Below are positions 48,297-56,996 of a stretch of 64,000 bases of DNA, in pieces. Both the position numbers and the translations under genes were made by a program. Below the pieces are notes generated by a model. That model saw only the letters and a program-made list of their open reading frames with translations. It was not told the origin of the DNA and made no database searches. How positions within the stretch are numbered: position 1 is the stretch's first letter; the number at the start of each line of letters is the position of its first letter. Origin of the DNA: Acuticoccus sediminis (GTDB lineage: Bacteria; Pseudomonadota; Alphaproteobacteria; Rhizobiales; Amorphaceae); NCBI RefSeq assembly GCF_003258595.1, contig NZ_QHHQ01000004.1, positions 62,001 to 126,000 on the forward strand. The letters run 5' to 3'.

Positions 48297-49073
48297 ATGG
48301 ACCTGGAACTGAGCGGCAAGCGGGCGCTCGTCCTTGGCGCGAGCAGCGGACTTGGCGCGGCGATCGCGCAGGGCTTGGCGCTGGAAGGCGCCACGGTGCT
48401 GGCAGCGGCCCGGCGCGTCGAACGCATCGAGGCGTGGCGGGACGAGTTGCCGCAGGAGGCGCGGCGCCACGTCAGCGCCCTCCACTGCGACCTCGCCGAC
48501 GCGGCGTCGGTGGACCAGCTGATCGCAGACGCCGGTGACATCGACATCCTCGTCGGCAACGCCGGCGGCCCCCGGCCCGGTCCGGTCATGGACATGAGCC
48601 ACGAGGATTGGGTCCATGCGTTCAACGGGATGGCGGCGAGCCTCTTTCATGTCGCGAGCCGCCTCGCGCCGCGGATGATCGAGCGCAAGTGGGGGCGGAT
48701 CCTGACCATCGGCTCCTCGGCGATGGAGCAGCCGGTCCCCAATCTGGCCCTGTCGAACGGCGTGCGCGGGGCGATCGCAGGGTGGTCCAAGACGCTCGCC
48801 GGCGAGCTTGCGCCGCACGGTGTGACGGTCAACGTCATCCTGCCGGGGCGCATCCATACGGACCGGGTGGACCAGCTCGACGCGGCGAACGCGCAACGGC
48901 AGGGCAAGACCGCCGGAGAGGTCGCGAAGGCGTCGATGACCTCGATTCCGACGGGCCGCTACGGGACCCCGAAGGAGTTCGCCGATGTTGCGCTCTTCCT
49001 CGTCAGCGCGCGCGCGTCGTACATGACGGGGTCCATGGTCCGGGTCGACGGCGGCATGATCCGGTCCATCTGA
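48297..49073 (+). CDS. Short-chain dehydrogenase/reductase with atypical catalytic motif
   Basis: A 258-residue Rossmann SDR. The cofactor motif [12 protein letters not shown], the NAGG segment in [11 protein letters not shown], the Ser in IGSSAMEQ and the C-terminal [14 protein letters not shown] are normal. The YxxxK dyad, however, aligns with SNGVR ([10 protein letters not shown]), so Tyr and Lys are replaced by Ser and Arg. A subgroup of FabG-like proteins shares the SN-R pattern. The reaction is uncertain. It leads the rightward operon with the Mcd-like dehydrogenase 36 bases downstream. Confidence 0.88.
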   Translation: MDLELSGKRALVLGASSGLGAAIAQGLALEGATVLAAARRVERIEAWRDELPQEARRHVSALHCDLADAASVDQLIADAGDIDILVGNAGGPRPGPVMDMSHEDWVHAFNGMAASLFHVASRLAPRMIERKWGRILTIGSSAMEQPVPNLALSNGVRGAIAGWSKTLAGELAPHGVTVNVILPGRIHTDRVDQLDAANAQRQGKTAGEVAKASMTSIPTGRYGTPKEFADVALFLVSARASYMTGSMVRVDGGMIRSI

Positions 49074-49109
49074 CGTCTGCCGATGCCGCCGCAGCACGAA
49101 GGTTGAGCC

Positions 49110-50792
49110 ATGAGCATCGCCCCTCCCCTCGATCCGCCCGCCGTCCGCACCCCGGACGATCTCCTCGCCGAGGCCGAGGCGGGCGTTGCCGCGGCGGGGC
49201 GGGTGCTGGCGCTGCTGCGCACACGGCTCGAGGCGGCCGTGGCGCCGGAGGGGCGGGTCGACCGCCGCCTCGCCGACGAGCATCAGATCCTGATGCACGG
49301 CTACGCCTGGTTCGCGACCACCTGCGAGGCGCTGCGGCAGATGCACGGATGGGCGCTCCGCCTCGACGAGGCGGGCGCCTTCGGCGAGCTGGAGCGGATG
49401 ATCCTCCTCGCCGCGATGGGCGAGAACCTGGCGCAGCTCTCCGGCGGCGTCTGGATGAGCCAGGGCGAGATCGTCCGCCCGCGCGACTTCGGCGCCGGCG
49501 ACGATGAGGTCGCCGCGCTGCTGGCACCGGTCGCCGGGCTCGTCACCGCCGGCACGGCGCCCGCGCTGGCGCCGGCCATCGCGAGCCTCGCCGCCCGGAG
49601 CGGCAGCTACGGCGCGCTGGGGCTCGACGACGAGACCCTCGCGATGATGCGGGACGAATTCCATCGCTTCGCCGACGCCAGGATCGCCCCGTTCGCGCAC
49701 GGCTGGCACCTCGCGGACGAGCTCATCCCGATGCCGCTGATCGAGGAGATGGCCGAGCTCGGCGTCTTCGGCCTGACCATTCCGGAGGAGTTCGGCGGCC
49801 TCGGCCTCGGCAAGATGGCGATGTGCGTCGTCACCGAGGAGCTGTCGCGCGGCTACATCGGCACCGGCTCGCTCGGCACCCGCTCCGAGATCGCCGGCGA
49901 GCTGATCGCCTCCGCCGGCACCGAGGCGCAGAAGGCCCACTACCTGCCGAAGCTCGCCTCCGGCGAAATCCTGCCGACGGCCGTCTTCACCGAGCCGAAC
50001 GCCGGCTCCGACCTCGCCTCGCTGAAGACCCGCGCGGTGAAGGACGGCGACGACTACGTGATCACCGGCAGCAAGACCTGGATCACCCACGCCGCGCGCA
50101 CCGACCTGATGACGATGATGGTGCGCACCGACCCGGACGAGCCCGGCTACAAGGGCCTCTCCATGCTGCTCGCCGAGAAGCCGCGCGGCTCCGACGACGA
50201 CCCGTTCCCGGCGGACGGCATGACCGGCGGCGAGATCGAGGTGCTCGGCTACCGTGGGATGAAGGAGTACGAGCTGTCGTTCGACGGCTTCCGCGTGCCG
50301 GTGGACGCGGTCCTCGGTGGCCGCGAGGGCGAGGGCTTCAAGCAGCTGATGGCGACGTTCGAGTCGGCGCGCATCCAGACCGCCGCCCGCGCCGTGGGCG
50401 TTGCCCAGAACGCGATGGAGACGGCGGTGCGCTACGCGACGGAGCGCGAGCAGTTCGGCCGGCCGATCGGCGCCTTCCCCCGGGTCGGCTCGAAGATCGG
50501 CAAGATGGTCGTCGACACGATGCTCGCCCGCCAGCTCACCTACTTCGCGGCCCGGCAGAAGGACTCGGGCCGGCGCTGCGACATCGAGGCGGGGATGGCC
50601 AAGCTCCTCGGTGCCCGCACCGCGTGGGCGAACGCGGACAACGCGCTGCAGATCCACGGCGGCAACGGGTTCAGCCTCGAATACGAGATCAGCCGCATCC
50701 TGTGCGACGCGCGCATCCTCAACATCTTCGAGGGCGCCGCGGAGATCCAGGCGCAGGTCGTCGCGCGCGGCCTGATCGAGGGGCGCAACTGA
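49110..50792 (+). CDS. mcd: Acyl-CoA dehydrogenase of the (2S)-methylsuccinyl-CoA dehydrogenase type
   Basis: A 560-residue acyl-CoA dehydrogenase with an N-terminal extension of about 170 residues (HGYAWFATTCEALRQMHGWA, MSQGEIVRPRD) that matches what I recall of Mcd from the ethylmalonyl-CoA pathway. The dehydrogenase part has FTEPNAGSDLASL, TWITHAARTDLM, EREQFGRPIG and GGNGFSLEYEISR, with the likely base Glu541 in NIFEGAAEIQ. Mcd forms mesaconyl-CoA (2-methylfumaryl-CoA). Its neighbour, an Mct-like protein, acts on that product. Other ethylmalonyl pathway genes are not in this window. Confidence 0.78.
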   Translation: MSIAPPLDPPAVRTPDDLLAEAEAGVAAAGRVLALLRTRLEAAVAPEGRVDRRLADEHQILMHGYAWFATTCEALRQMHGWALRLDEAGAFGELERMILLAAMGENLAQLSGGVWMSQGEIVRPRDFGAGDDEVAALLAPVAGLVTAGTAPALAPAIASLAARSGSYGALGLDDETLAMMRDEFHRFADARIAPFAHGWHLADELIPMPLIEEMAELGVFGLTIPEEFGGLGLGKMAMCVVTEELSRGYIGTGSLGTRSEIAGELIASAGTEAQKAHYLPKLASGEILPTAVFTEPNAGSDLASLKTRAVKDGDDYVITGSKTWITHAARTDLMTMMVRTDPDEPGYKGLSMLLAEKPRGSDDDPFPADGMTGGEIEVLGYRGMKEYELSFDGFRVPVDAVLGGREGEGFKQLMATFESARIQTAARAVGVAQNAMETAVRYATEREQFGRPIGAFPRVGSKIGKMVVDTMLARQLTYFAARQKDSGRRCDIEAGMAKLLGARTAWANADNALQIHGGNGFSLEYEISRILCDARILNIFEGAAEIQAQVVARGLIEGRN

Positions 50793-50793
50793 G

Positions 50794-51999
50794 ATGACGC
50801 CGATCCTGACCGACCTCTCGATCGTCGAAGTCGCCGCCTTCATCGCCGCGCCGCTCGGCGGCCTCACCCTGTCGCAGCTCGGCGCGGACGTGATCCGCAT
50901 CGACCCCATCGGCGGCAACATCGACTTCACCCGGTGGCCGCTCAACGACGAAGGCCACAGCATCTACTGGGCCGGCCTCAACAAGGGGAAGCGCTCGGTG
51001 GCGCTGGACCTCAGGTCGCCCGAGGGTCAGGAGATCGCGGCGGCGATCTGCACCCGCGCCGGCGAGGGCCGCGGGATCGTCACCACCAACCTCCCCGCCC
51101 GGGGCTGGATGGCCTACGAGGCGCTCGCCGCGCGGCGCGACGACCTCGTCATGGTGACGCTGATCGGCAATCCGGACGGGTCGGGCGCGCTGGACTACAC
51201 CGTCAACTGCGCCTCCGGGTTCCCGGACGTGACGGGGCCCGGCGGCGCGCCGGTCAACCACGTGCTGCCGGCCTGGGACGTCGCGGCGGGGCTGACGATC
51301 TCGACCGCGGTGCTCGCCGCGGAGCGCTACCGGTCTCGGACCGGCAAGGGCCAGAAGGTGACGCTGTCGCTGGCGGACGTGATGCACGCGACCGTCTCCA
51401 ACCTCGGCTTCACGATGGAGGTCGAGGCGAACGGCACGGTACGCCAGCCCATTGGCAACGACCTCTACGGCGCATACGGCCGGGACTTCCCGACCAGGGA
51501 CGGCCGGCGGGTGATGATCGTCGCGATCTCCAACCGGCAGTTCCGCGCCGTCGGCGAGGCGACCGGGCTCGCCGAAAAGCTCGCGATGATCGGCGCGCTG
51601 ATGGACGTCGACCTCTCCGACGAAGGCGGGCGTTTCGCGGCCCGGCATGCGATCTCCGCCGTGCTGGAGCCGTGGGTCGCGGCCCGCACCCTCGCCGAGA
51701 TCCGCGAGGCGTTCGAGGGGACGGGCGTCCTGTGGGGCCCGTACCAGGACTTCGGCCAGCTCTTCGCCGAGGACAGGTGGCACTCCGAGGCGAACCCGAT
51801 GTTCGGCCGCGCCGAGCACCACGGGATCGGCTCGCTGCGGACGCCGGGAACGCCGCTCGCCTTCGGCGCGGTGCCGCGGGGCGAGCCCGGCGCCTCCCCG
51901 CGCCTCGGAAGCTCGACCGAGGAGGTGCTCGTCGAGGACCTCGGCCTGCCGTCGACCGAGATCGCGCGGCTGAAGGACAAGGGCGTCGTGTCCCTCTGA
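50794..51999 (+). CDS. mct: 2-methylfumaryl-CoA isomerase-like family III CoA-transferase (Mct)
   Basis: A 401-residue CaiB/BaiF-fold protein. Segments FIAAPLGGLTLSQLGADVIR, DPIGGNIDFTRWP, WAGLNKGKRSVALDLRSPEGQ, LPARGWMAYEAL, and VNHVLPAWDVAAGL closely follow Chloroflexus mesaconyl-CoA C1-C4 CoA transferase as I recall it. That enzyme moves CoA within the molecule, giving 3-methylfumaryl-CoA in the 3-hydroxypropionate bi-cycle. The gene starts one base after the Mcd-like stop, so substrate channelling from 2-methylfumaryl-CoA is plausible. A generic CoA-transferase is the alternative. Confidence 0.72.
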   Translation: MTPILTDLSIVEVAAFIAAPLGGLTLSQLGADVIRIDPIGGNIDFTRWPLNDEGHSIYWAGLNKGKRSVALDLRSPEGQEIAAAICTRAGEGRGIVTTNLPARGWMAYEALAARRDDLVMVTLIGNPDGSGALDYTVNCASGFPDVTGPGGAPVNHVLPAWDVAAGLTISTAVLAAERYRSRTGKGQKVTLSLADVMHATVSNLGFTMEVEANGTVRQPIGNDLYGAYGRDFPTRDGRRVMIVAISNRQFRAVGEATGLAEKLAMIGALMDVDLSDEGGRFAARHAISAVLEPWVAARTLAEIREAFEGTGVLWGPYQDFGQLFAEDRWHSEANPMFGRAEHHGIGSLRTPGTPLAFGAVPRGEPGASPRLGSSTEEVLVEDLGLPSTEIARLKDKGVVSL

Positions 52000-52163
52000 C
52001 CCGTTAGCGCGACGGGCGCACGGCCGGGACTGCCCGGCCGCCACGCCCGCGCGGACGTTAACCTCGATGTCCAAAAGGGGGCGAGGCGCGCAGTGGCCGC
52101 AAGGCACCGGCGGTCCCGATTTGGTACGCCATTCCCTCCTTGGATCCATCGACGGAGGCCCCC

Positions 52164-53276
52164 ATGGGCACACCCCGATTCAACGCCGGGACACGCTGTG
52201 TCTCCGCCGTCCTCGCCGCAGCGCTGGCGCTCGTGCCGGCGGCCGCCCAGGCCTGCACCGGGATCCGCCTCGTCGCCGACGACAAGTCTGTCGTTCGCGC
52301 CCGCACCATGGAGTTCGGGACCGAGACGCATTCCAACGTGATCCTCGTCCCCCGCGGCTACGCGCGGACTGCGACCGCGCCGGACAACGCGAAAGGCAAG
52401 TCCTGGACGGCGAAGTACGCCAGCGTCGGCATGAACATGCTCGGCCTGCCGCTCGTCATCGACGGCTTCAACGAGAAGGGCCTGTCGATCGGCCTGTTCT
52501 ACTTCCCCGGTTACGCGCAATACCAGGACTACGCCGCCGCCGACCAGGACAAGGCCATCGCCCCCTGGGAGCTCGGGACCTACATCCTCGACAACTTCGC
52601 CACCCTCGACGAGGTGAAGGCGGGTCTCTCCGAGGTGGTCGTGCCGAATGTCGAGTTCGCCGCGTGGAAGTTCGTGCCGCCGGTCCACTACATCGTGATG
52701 GACCCCTCGGGCACGTCCATCGTCATCGAGTACGTGAACGGGACGCTCAACGTTCACGACAACCCGATCGGGGTCATCACCAACTCGCCGACGTTCGACT
52801 GGCACATGACCAACCTGAACAACTTCGTGAACCTGGGGCTGGAGAACGTGCCGCCGAACAAGCTCGGCAGCATGACGTTCAACGGCTTCGGCCAGGGGAC
52901 CGGCCTGCTCGGAATGCCGGGCGACTTCACGCCCCCCTCCCGCTTCGTGCGGGCTGCGATCTTCTCCTACGGCGTGCTCGGCAGCGAGACGAGCGACGAT
53001 GCCGTGCTGGAGGCGTTCCACATCCTCAACAACTTCGACATTCCGAAGGGCGTCGCGCGGGACGGCGAGAAGGACGAGGACGGCAACGTCATCGCCGACT
53101 ACACGCAGTGGACGGGCGCGTCGGACCTCTCGAAGCTGCGCTACTTCGTGCGGACCTACGACAACAGCGCAATCCGGTTCGTCGACATGACGAAGGAGAC
53201 GCTCGACGCGGCGGACATCAAGGTCTGGCCGGTGGAGGGCGACGAGTCGGTCGAGCCGCTGAAGCCCGCCCGCTAG
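52164..53276 (+). CDS. Exported Ntn hydrolase (choloylglycine hydrolase/penicillin V acylase family)
   Basis: A 370-residue protein. The signal peptide (1-30) ends AAAQA, and the next residue is Cys31 in CTGIRLVADD, the family nucleophile. Export would therefore expose the catalytic N-terminal Cys. Other family features: VVRARTMEFG (Arg, conserved), NEKGLSIGLFYFPGYAQY, VITNSPTFDWHMTNLNNFVNL and SRFVRAAIFS. Members hydrolyse bile-salt amides, penicillin V or acyl-homoserine lactones. GGAGG lies five bases before the ATG at 52164. It stands alone after the mcd-mct operon. Confidence 0.9.
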   Translation: MGTPRFNAGTRCVSAVLAAALALVPAAAQACTGIRLVADDKSVVRARTMEFGTETHSNVILVPRGYARTATAPDNAKGKSWTAKYASVGMNMLGLPLVIDGFNEKGLSIGLFYFPGYAQYQDYAAADQDKAIAPWELGTYILDNFATLDEVKAGLSEVVVPNVEFAAWKFVPPVHYIVMDPSGTSIVIEYVNGTLNVHDNPIGVITNSPTFDWHMTNLNNFVNLGLENVPPNKLGSMTFNGFGQGTGLLGMPGDFTPPSRFVRAAIFSYGVLGSETSDDAVLEAFHILNNFDIPKGVARDGEKDEDGNVIADYTQWTGASDLSKLRYFVRTYDNSAIRFVDMTKETLDAADIKVWPVEGDESVEPLKPAR

Positions 53277-53757
53277 GCGGAACCGTCCCCGGCCCGGCCG
53301 CGCCGGGGTCCCGTCAGCAGAAGCCGACGCCCCGCGCGCACCGGCGGACCGTGCGGCGGGTGGCGCGGCGCACGACGCCCGCCACGCTGAGCGGCGTCAG
53401 CGGACGGCCGATGATCGCATGGGACTCGCGGACGACACCGCCGGATGCGTGGTCCACGCGCCTGCCGATCTCGAAGTTGCCGTGGTCTCAATGCCCTCAG
53501 CATGATCGCACGAGCAGTCCACGCTTCCCCACGTGACGGCGGCGCCAAGGTAGATCCCCGGACGCGACAAGGCTGACGCGGCGGGCAGCCGATCCGCCAA
53601 CTTCTGGCGCAATATGACCGGTCCACTGCAGACGGCCCGGTTTTGCGAATGTCGCGCCGGCGTCCGCTTCGCCCGGCCGAAGGCGGCATCCTTGAGCCAC
53701 CGCCGTCACCGTGGGACACACGGCGCACCAAGACGGCACTCCAGGGAGGCAACCCGC
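53277..53757. other. 481-base region with a single weak small-ORF candidate
   Basis: No strongly supported gene. A 47-codon reading frame on the minus strand is listed separately. The remainder, up to the exported protein at 53758, shows no repeat, terminator or promoter that I could recognise. Confidence 0.4.
53314..53457 (-). CDS. Possible small basic protein (47 aa)
   Basis: A GTG-initiated frame of 47 codons, MDHASGGVVRESHAIIGRPL..., ending RRCARGVGFC. The composition (two Cys near the end, repeated VVRR/TRR) is not random-looking, but there is no Shine-Dalgarno and the frame opens without ATG. It could be a genuine small protein, the 3' end of a decayed gene, or chance. Low confidence. 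Confidence 0.25.
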   Translation of the reverse strand: MDHASGGVVRESHAIIGRPLTPLSVAGVVRRATRRTVRRCARGVGFC

Positions 53758-54231
53758 ATGCACTCGCGAACGACGCTGCTCCTTTCCCTCGGCTCGCTCC
53801 TCTGCGCAGGCGGCGCCAGCGCCGGCCCGGTCACGGATTCCGCGATGACCTACGAGGCGGCGAGCAGGACGGCCGAATCGATCACCGGCCCCGTCACGCT
53901 CTCGCAGTCCTCCATCGCGTTCGGGAACGGGGCGAGCGTGGCGCTGAAGCTGGTGGAGGATGGCGTCGGCGGCTCGTGGGACGGCCTCGACGGGTCCGGT
54001 CCGGGGCAGATCTTCGAGCTGGCGGGCGACCCCGGCGCGCTCCTCAACGGCAACACCCTCTGCGGCCCCGGCACGGCAAGCTACCTCGTCGCCTCGGCGG
54101 CGACGAGGTACGGGATGAAGACGCTGACGCTCGCCGTCTTCCAGGGCGATACCGTCCCGACCGGAGCCGACGGCGCGGACCTTTGCGGCACCTACGGCTA
54201 CGACGCGGACGACCCCAGACCGGCCCGGTAG
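53758..54231 (+). CDS. Small exported protein of unknown function
   Basis: A 157-residue exported protein. A signal peptide (1-21, ending CAGGASA) precedes the mature chain, which is polar and has two Cys (NTLCGPG and ADLCGTYG) that could form a disulfide in a beta-rich domain. GGGAGG lies eight bases before the ATG. I recognise no family. It ends near a convergent MBL-fold gene. Confidence 0.65.
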   Translation: MHSRTTLLLSLGSLLCAGGASAGPVTDSAMTYEAASRTAESITGPVTLSQSSIAFGNGASVALKLVEDGVGGSWDGLDGSGPGQIFELAGDPGALLNGNTLCGPGTASYLVASAATRYGMKTLTLAVFQGDTVPTGADGADLCGTYGYDADDPRPAR

Positions 54232-54282
54232 GTGGTACGGGACCCGCGCCGGGGGATGGTCCCCGGCGCGGTGACCCGAGTG

Positions 54283-55320
54283 TCAGTCGGCGGAGTCGGC
54301 CGCCTCGGCGTCGAAGCTCGCGAGTTGTGCGGCGACGCATTCGCGCAGCGCGGTCATGAACCGCTCCACGCCGTCGGTGCCGATGACGAAGGGGTGCGGA
54401 TCCCCATCCTTGCGGTTCGCCAGCCGCTCGGCCTTCTCGTCCGTGCCGTCGGTGCCCGGATGGTTGGAGAGGAAGACGTCGATCCCCTCCTCCGCCGCCA
54501 TCTCGCGGACCTTGTCGGCGGAGTGCATCATGTCGAGGAAGCGGCCGGCGTCGGGACCGAAGTTGAGGCCGTTGCCGCCCCAGATCACCGCCTTGTGCGC
54601 CTCGTCCCCGTCCATCACGTCGAAGACGATGCCGATGGTGCCGACGGTATGGCCGGGCATCAGCACGATCTGCGCCGTGGTGTCGCCGAGGGTCACGGTA
54701 TCGCCGTCGTCGACGGCGACGTCGCGCTCCGGCGGCGCGTCCCAGAGCTCGTCGGCGTACTGCAGCTCGGGCTTTTCCAGCTCGGCCCAGTCGAGCGCGC
54801 TCATGATGACCTCGGGACCGTACGTGTCCTGAAGGTATTTCGCGCCGCCGTAGTGGTCGCCGTGGGCGTGGGCGACGATGATCTTCTTGATGTCGGCCGG
54901 ATCGAGCCCGAGCTCTTCGAGGCCGGCCTCGATGTAGTCCTTCGCTTCCTTCGCGTTGTTGAGCGCGTCGAACAGGATGATCCCGTCGCTGGTCTCGATC
55001 GCCCAGGCGCTCACCCACTTGGTGCCGACATAGTGCAGGTTGTCGAACACCGTGACGGGCGGGCGCGGTCCGAGCGTGGTCAGTTTCTCCAGCATGCCGT
55101 GGAGCTTGCCCTCGGGGATCACGAAGGTCTTGCCGATGTCCTTGCAGTTGCCGAGCGCGAGCGTCAGGTCATCGCCCGCCGCCTCCTGCGCCGCCGCCAC
55201 GTGACGGGCCGAGACCTCGGCGTTCCCCTCCGCCGCGGATGCGCCGGCGACGAGACCCAGGCTGATCGCCCCGACCGCGCTGACGAACGCGGCGGTGCCG
55301 CGCGCCATTCTGGCTGCCAT
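54283..55320 (-). CDS. Exported metallo-beta-lactamase-fold hydrolase (B3-like layout)
   Basis: A 345-residue exported protein; signal peptide ends near GASA|AEG (about 30). The metal motif is HAHGDHYGG (151-156 gives HxHxDH), followed by His224 in MPGHTVG and a final His in SNHPGTDG. The segment VFDNLHYVGTKWVSAWAIET before the first strand resembles subclass B3 enzymes. It hydrolyses an ester or amide in the periplasm; a role in beta-lactam resistance cannot be inferred from fold alone. Confidence 0.88.
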   Translation of the reverse strand: MAARMARGTAAFVSAVGAISLGLVAGASAAEGNAEVSARHVAAAQEAAGDDLTLALGNCKDIGKTFVIPEGKLHGMLEKLTTLGPRPPVTVFDNLHYVGTKWVSAWAIETSDGIILFDALNNAKEAKDYIEAGLEELGLDPADIKKIIVAHAHGDHYGGAKYLQDTYGPEVIMSALDWAELEKPELQYADELWDAPPERDVAVDDGDTVTLGDTTAQIVLMPGHTVGTIGIVFDVMDGDEAHKAVIWGGNGLNFGPDAGRFLDMMHSADKVREMAAEEGIDVFLSNHPGTDGTDEKAERLANRKDGDPHPFVIGTDGVERFMTALRECVAAQLASFDAEAADSAD

Positions 55321-55578
55321 GTCGTCCTCCCTGTTCGGCTTCTATGATTGTGAATTGCCGATAACGGGAAGGTAGCGGACACCCCGGAGCGAACAACTCA
55401 CGCATCTGGGGGCAATACCGTCGGCCTATGGCAGCGGGCGGGTGGGAGTTCTTCGGCCTCTTCCAAGTGGTGCCGCACCGAGCCGCAATAAGCCCAACGT
55501 TAATTCTTCAGGCTTTTGTTTGGCGCATCGAGGGCGCGCAGGCGCCACAAAGCCACGACCACAAGAGGTATCCTCACA

Positions 55579-56772
55579 ATGGCGCCACAACATTCGGCTC
55601 CCGTGCTGATCGCGTCTGATGGAAAGACCGAGACGCTCCGCAAGCTTGGCAACGAACACCTCGAGACCATGCTGCAGAGTCTTGTCCACGCGCATCCTGA
55701 AGCGCTCCCGATCGCCGAGATCGACCCGCAGTTTGTTGGTGCGCTCGCAATCTGCCGCGAGTTGCAGCTATCCGGCGCTGGCGCTGTCGACAATTTCCTG
55801 ATCACGCCCACCGGCCTGCCGGTGATGGTCGAGTGCAAGCTCTGGCGCAACCCGGAGGCGCGGCGCGCGGTAGTCGGTCAGATTCTTGACTATGCGAGGG
55901 TGCTAAGCCGCTGGTCCGTCGCTGACCTGGAACGCGAAGTGCGCGTGCGGACGAAGCGCGGACTTTTCGAACACGTCAGGGAGCGGTTTCCCGAGACAGA
56001 CGAGGCGTCCTTTTGTGACGCCGTCAGTCACAACCTCCGTGTCGGGCGGTTCCTGCTTATCATATTGGGCGACGGTATTCGGGAAGGCGTAGAGACACTT
56101 GTCGAATTCATGCACCGTCATGCCGGTCTCAACTTCGGTTTCGGCTTGGTTGAGTTTCCTATCTACGAGTTGGCGAACGGAGAGCAAATCCTCGTTCCTC
56201 GTGTCCTTGCCCGCACGACGCTCATCACTCGTCACGTCGTAGAGCTGCCCGCCGGTCAATTGATCGGGGATGATGTGCAAGCGGAGGACGGGACGGTGGT
56301 CGATCCCGACCAAGAGGCTCTCAAGGACGAGCGCCGATCCTTCTGGCAGGAATTTCTATCTCACTATCTGACCCTGGACGATCCTGAGCAAATGACCCCT
56401 GGAGCGCCGCGAATGGGCTACATTACACTGCCGTTCCCGGCGCCATCAGGCAGCAGCTGGCTTACCGTTTATCGCGTGAAGAAGAGTGGCGAACTCGGTC
56501 TGATGCTATCCTCACACCGGAATTCTCCCGGCGAGGCAGCGATGCTCGCGGTTGCTGATGACTGGGATGAGATTCGCCCGCTTCTAGCCGGCGACGCTAG
56601 CCTGGAAACGGATAGATATGGCAGGCCTCGGATCGGCGAAGCTCGCTTCTTCGGCAATTTGGAGGATCCGGCAGTACGGCGGGCCGGATTTGATTGGCTG
56701 GCCGATCGGACGAACACCTATGTCAACGTACTTCGCCCCAGGGTGCGAGACGCGGTCGCTAACGCCGCCTAG
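55579..56772 (+). CDS. PD-(D/E)XK nuclease-like protein, probably acquired
   Basis: A 397-residue protein. Residues 65-110 hold Asp71-x13-Glu85-Cys-Lys87 (VMVECKLWRN) followed by Gln101-x3-Tyr105 (QILDYARVL), the core of PD-(D/E)XK nucleases with the RecB-type QxxxY motif. The C-terminal 280 residues have no family that I recognise. Codon use and GC are lower than in flanking genes. ATG 55579 is chosen (AGAGG 11 bases upstream); a TTG at 55516 is possible. A defence or repair role is plausible but unproven. Confidence 0.7.
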   Translation: MAPQHSAPVLIASDGKTETLRKLGNEHLETMLQSLVHAHPEALPIAEIDPQFVGALAICRELQLSGAGAVDNFLITPTGLPVMVECKLWRNPEARRAVVGQILDYARVLSRWSVADLEREVRVRTKRGLFEHVRERFPETDEASFCDAVSHNLRVGRFLLIILGDGIREGVETLVEFMHRHAGLNFGFGLVEFPIYELANGEQILVPRVLARTTLITRHVVELPAGQLIGDDVQAEDGTVVDPDQEALKDERRSFWQEFLSHYLTLDDPEQMTPGAPRMGYITLPFPAPSGSSWLTVYRVKKSGELGLMLSSHRNSPGEAAMLAVADDWDEIRPLLAGDASLETDRYGRPRIGEARFFGNLEDPAVRRAGFDWLADRTNTYVNVLRPRVRDAVANAA

Positions 56773-56935
56773 GGGGATTGCAGGCGCGCGAACGTCGTAG
56801 CAGTCCCTGCCGAAGTGATCTCTCGCCCTTCGAAGCTGCCCTACGTCGGCAGTATCGCTCCACCCGCTGGATACACTGTTCGGCTCCAGGCCTTTGGTGC
56901 AAACGCCGATGGCCGCTCTTCGAAAGCCCCCACGG

Positions 56936-56970
56936 CAACAAAAAAGCCTCCCAGGGGGTCCCTGGGAGGC
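56936..56970 (-). terminator. Rho-independent terminator of pnp
   Basis: GCCTCCCAGG (56946-56955) pairs with CCTGGGAGGC (56961-56970). On the minus strand the stem is followed by TTTTTT, an ideal intrinsic terminator 27 bases beyond the pnp stop. Confidence 0.92.
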
Positions 56971-56996
56971 TTCGTTGGTCGGGATGGGGCTGCGGA

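Noticed and set aside
45027-50963. A 1978-codon open frame on the minus strand
   Set aside because: It merges the true RraA-like gene (up to 45680) with antisense of the E1-like and rightward genes. High GC suppresses stops in the shadow frame. Overlapping real proteins on both strands are far better supported.
54283-55320. Beta-lactam resistance gene
   Set aside because: The metal-binding motifs fit the wider MBL superfamily; sequence alone does not show lactamase specificity.
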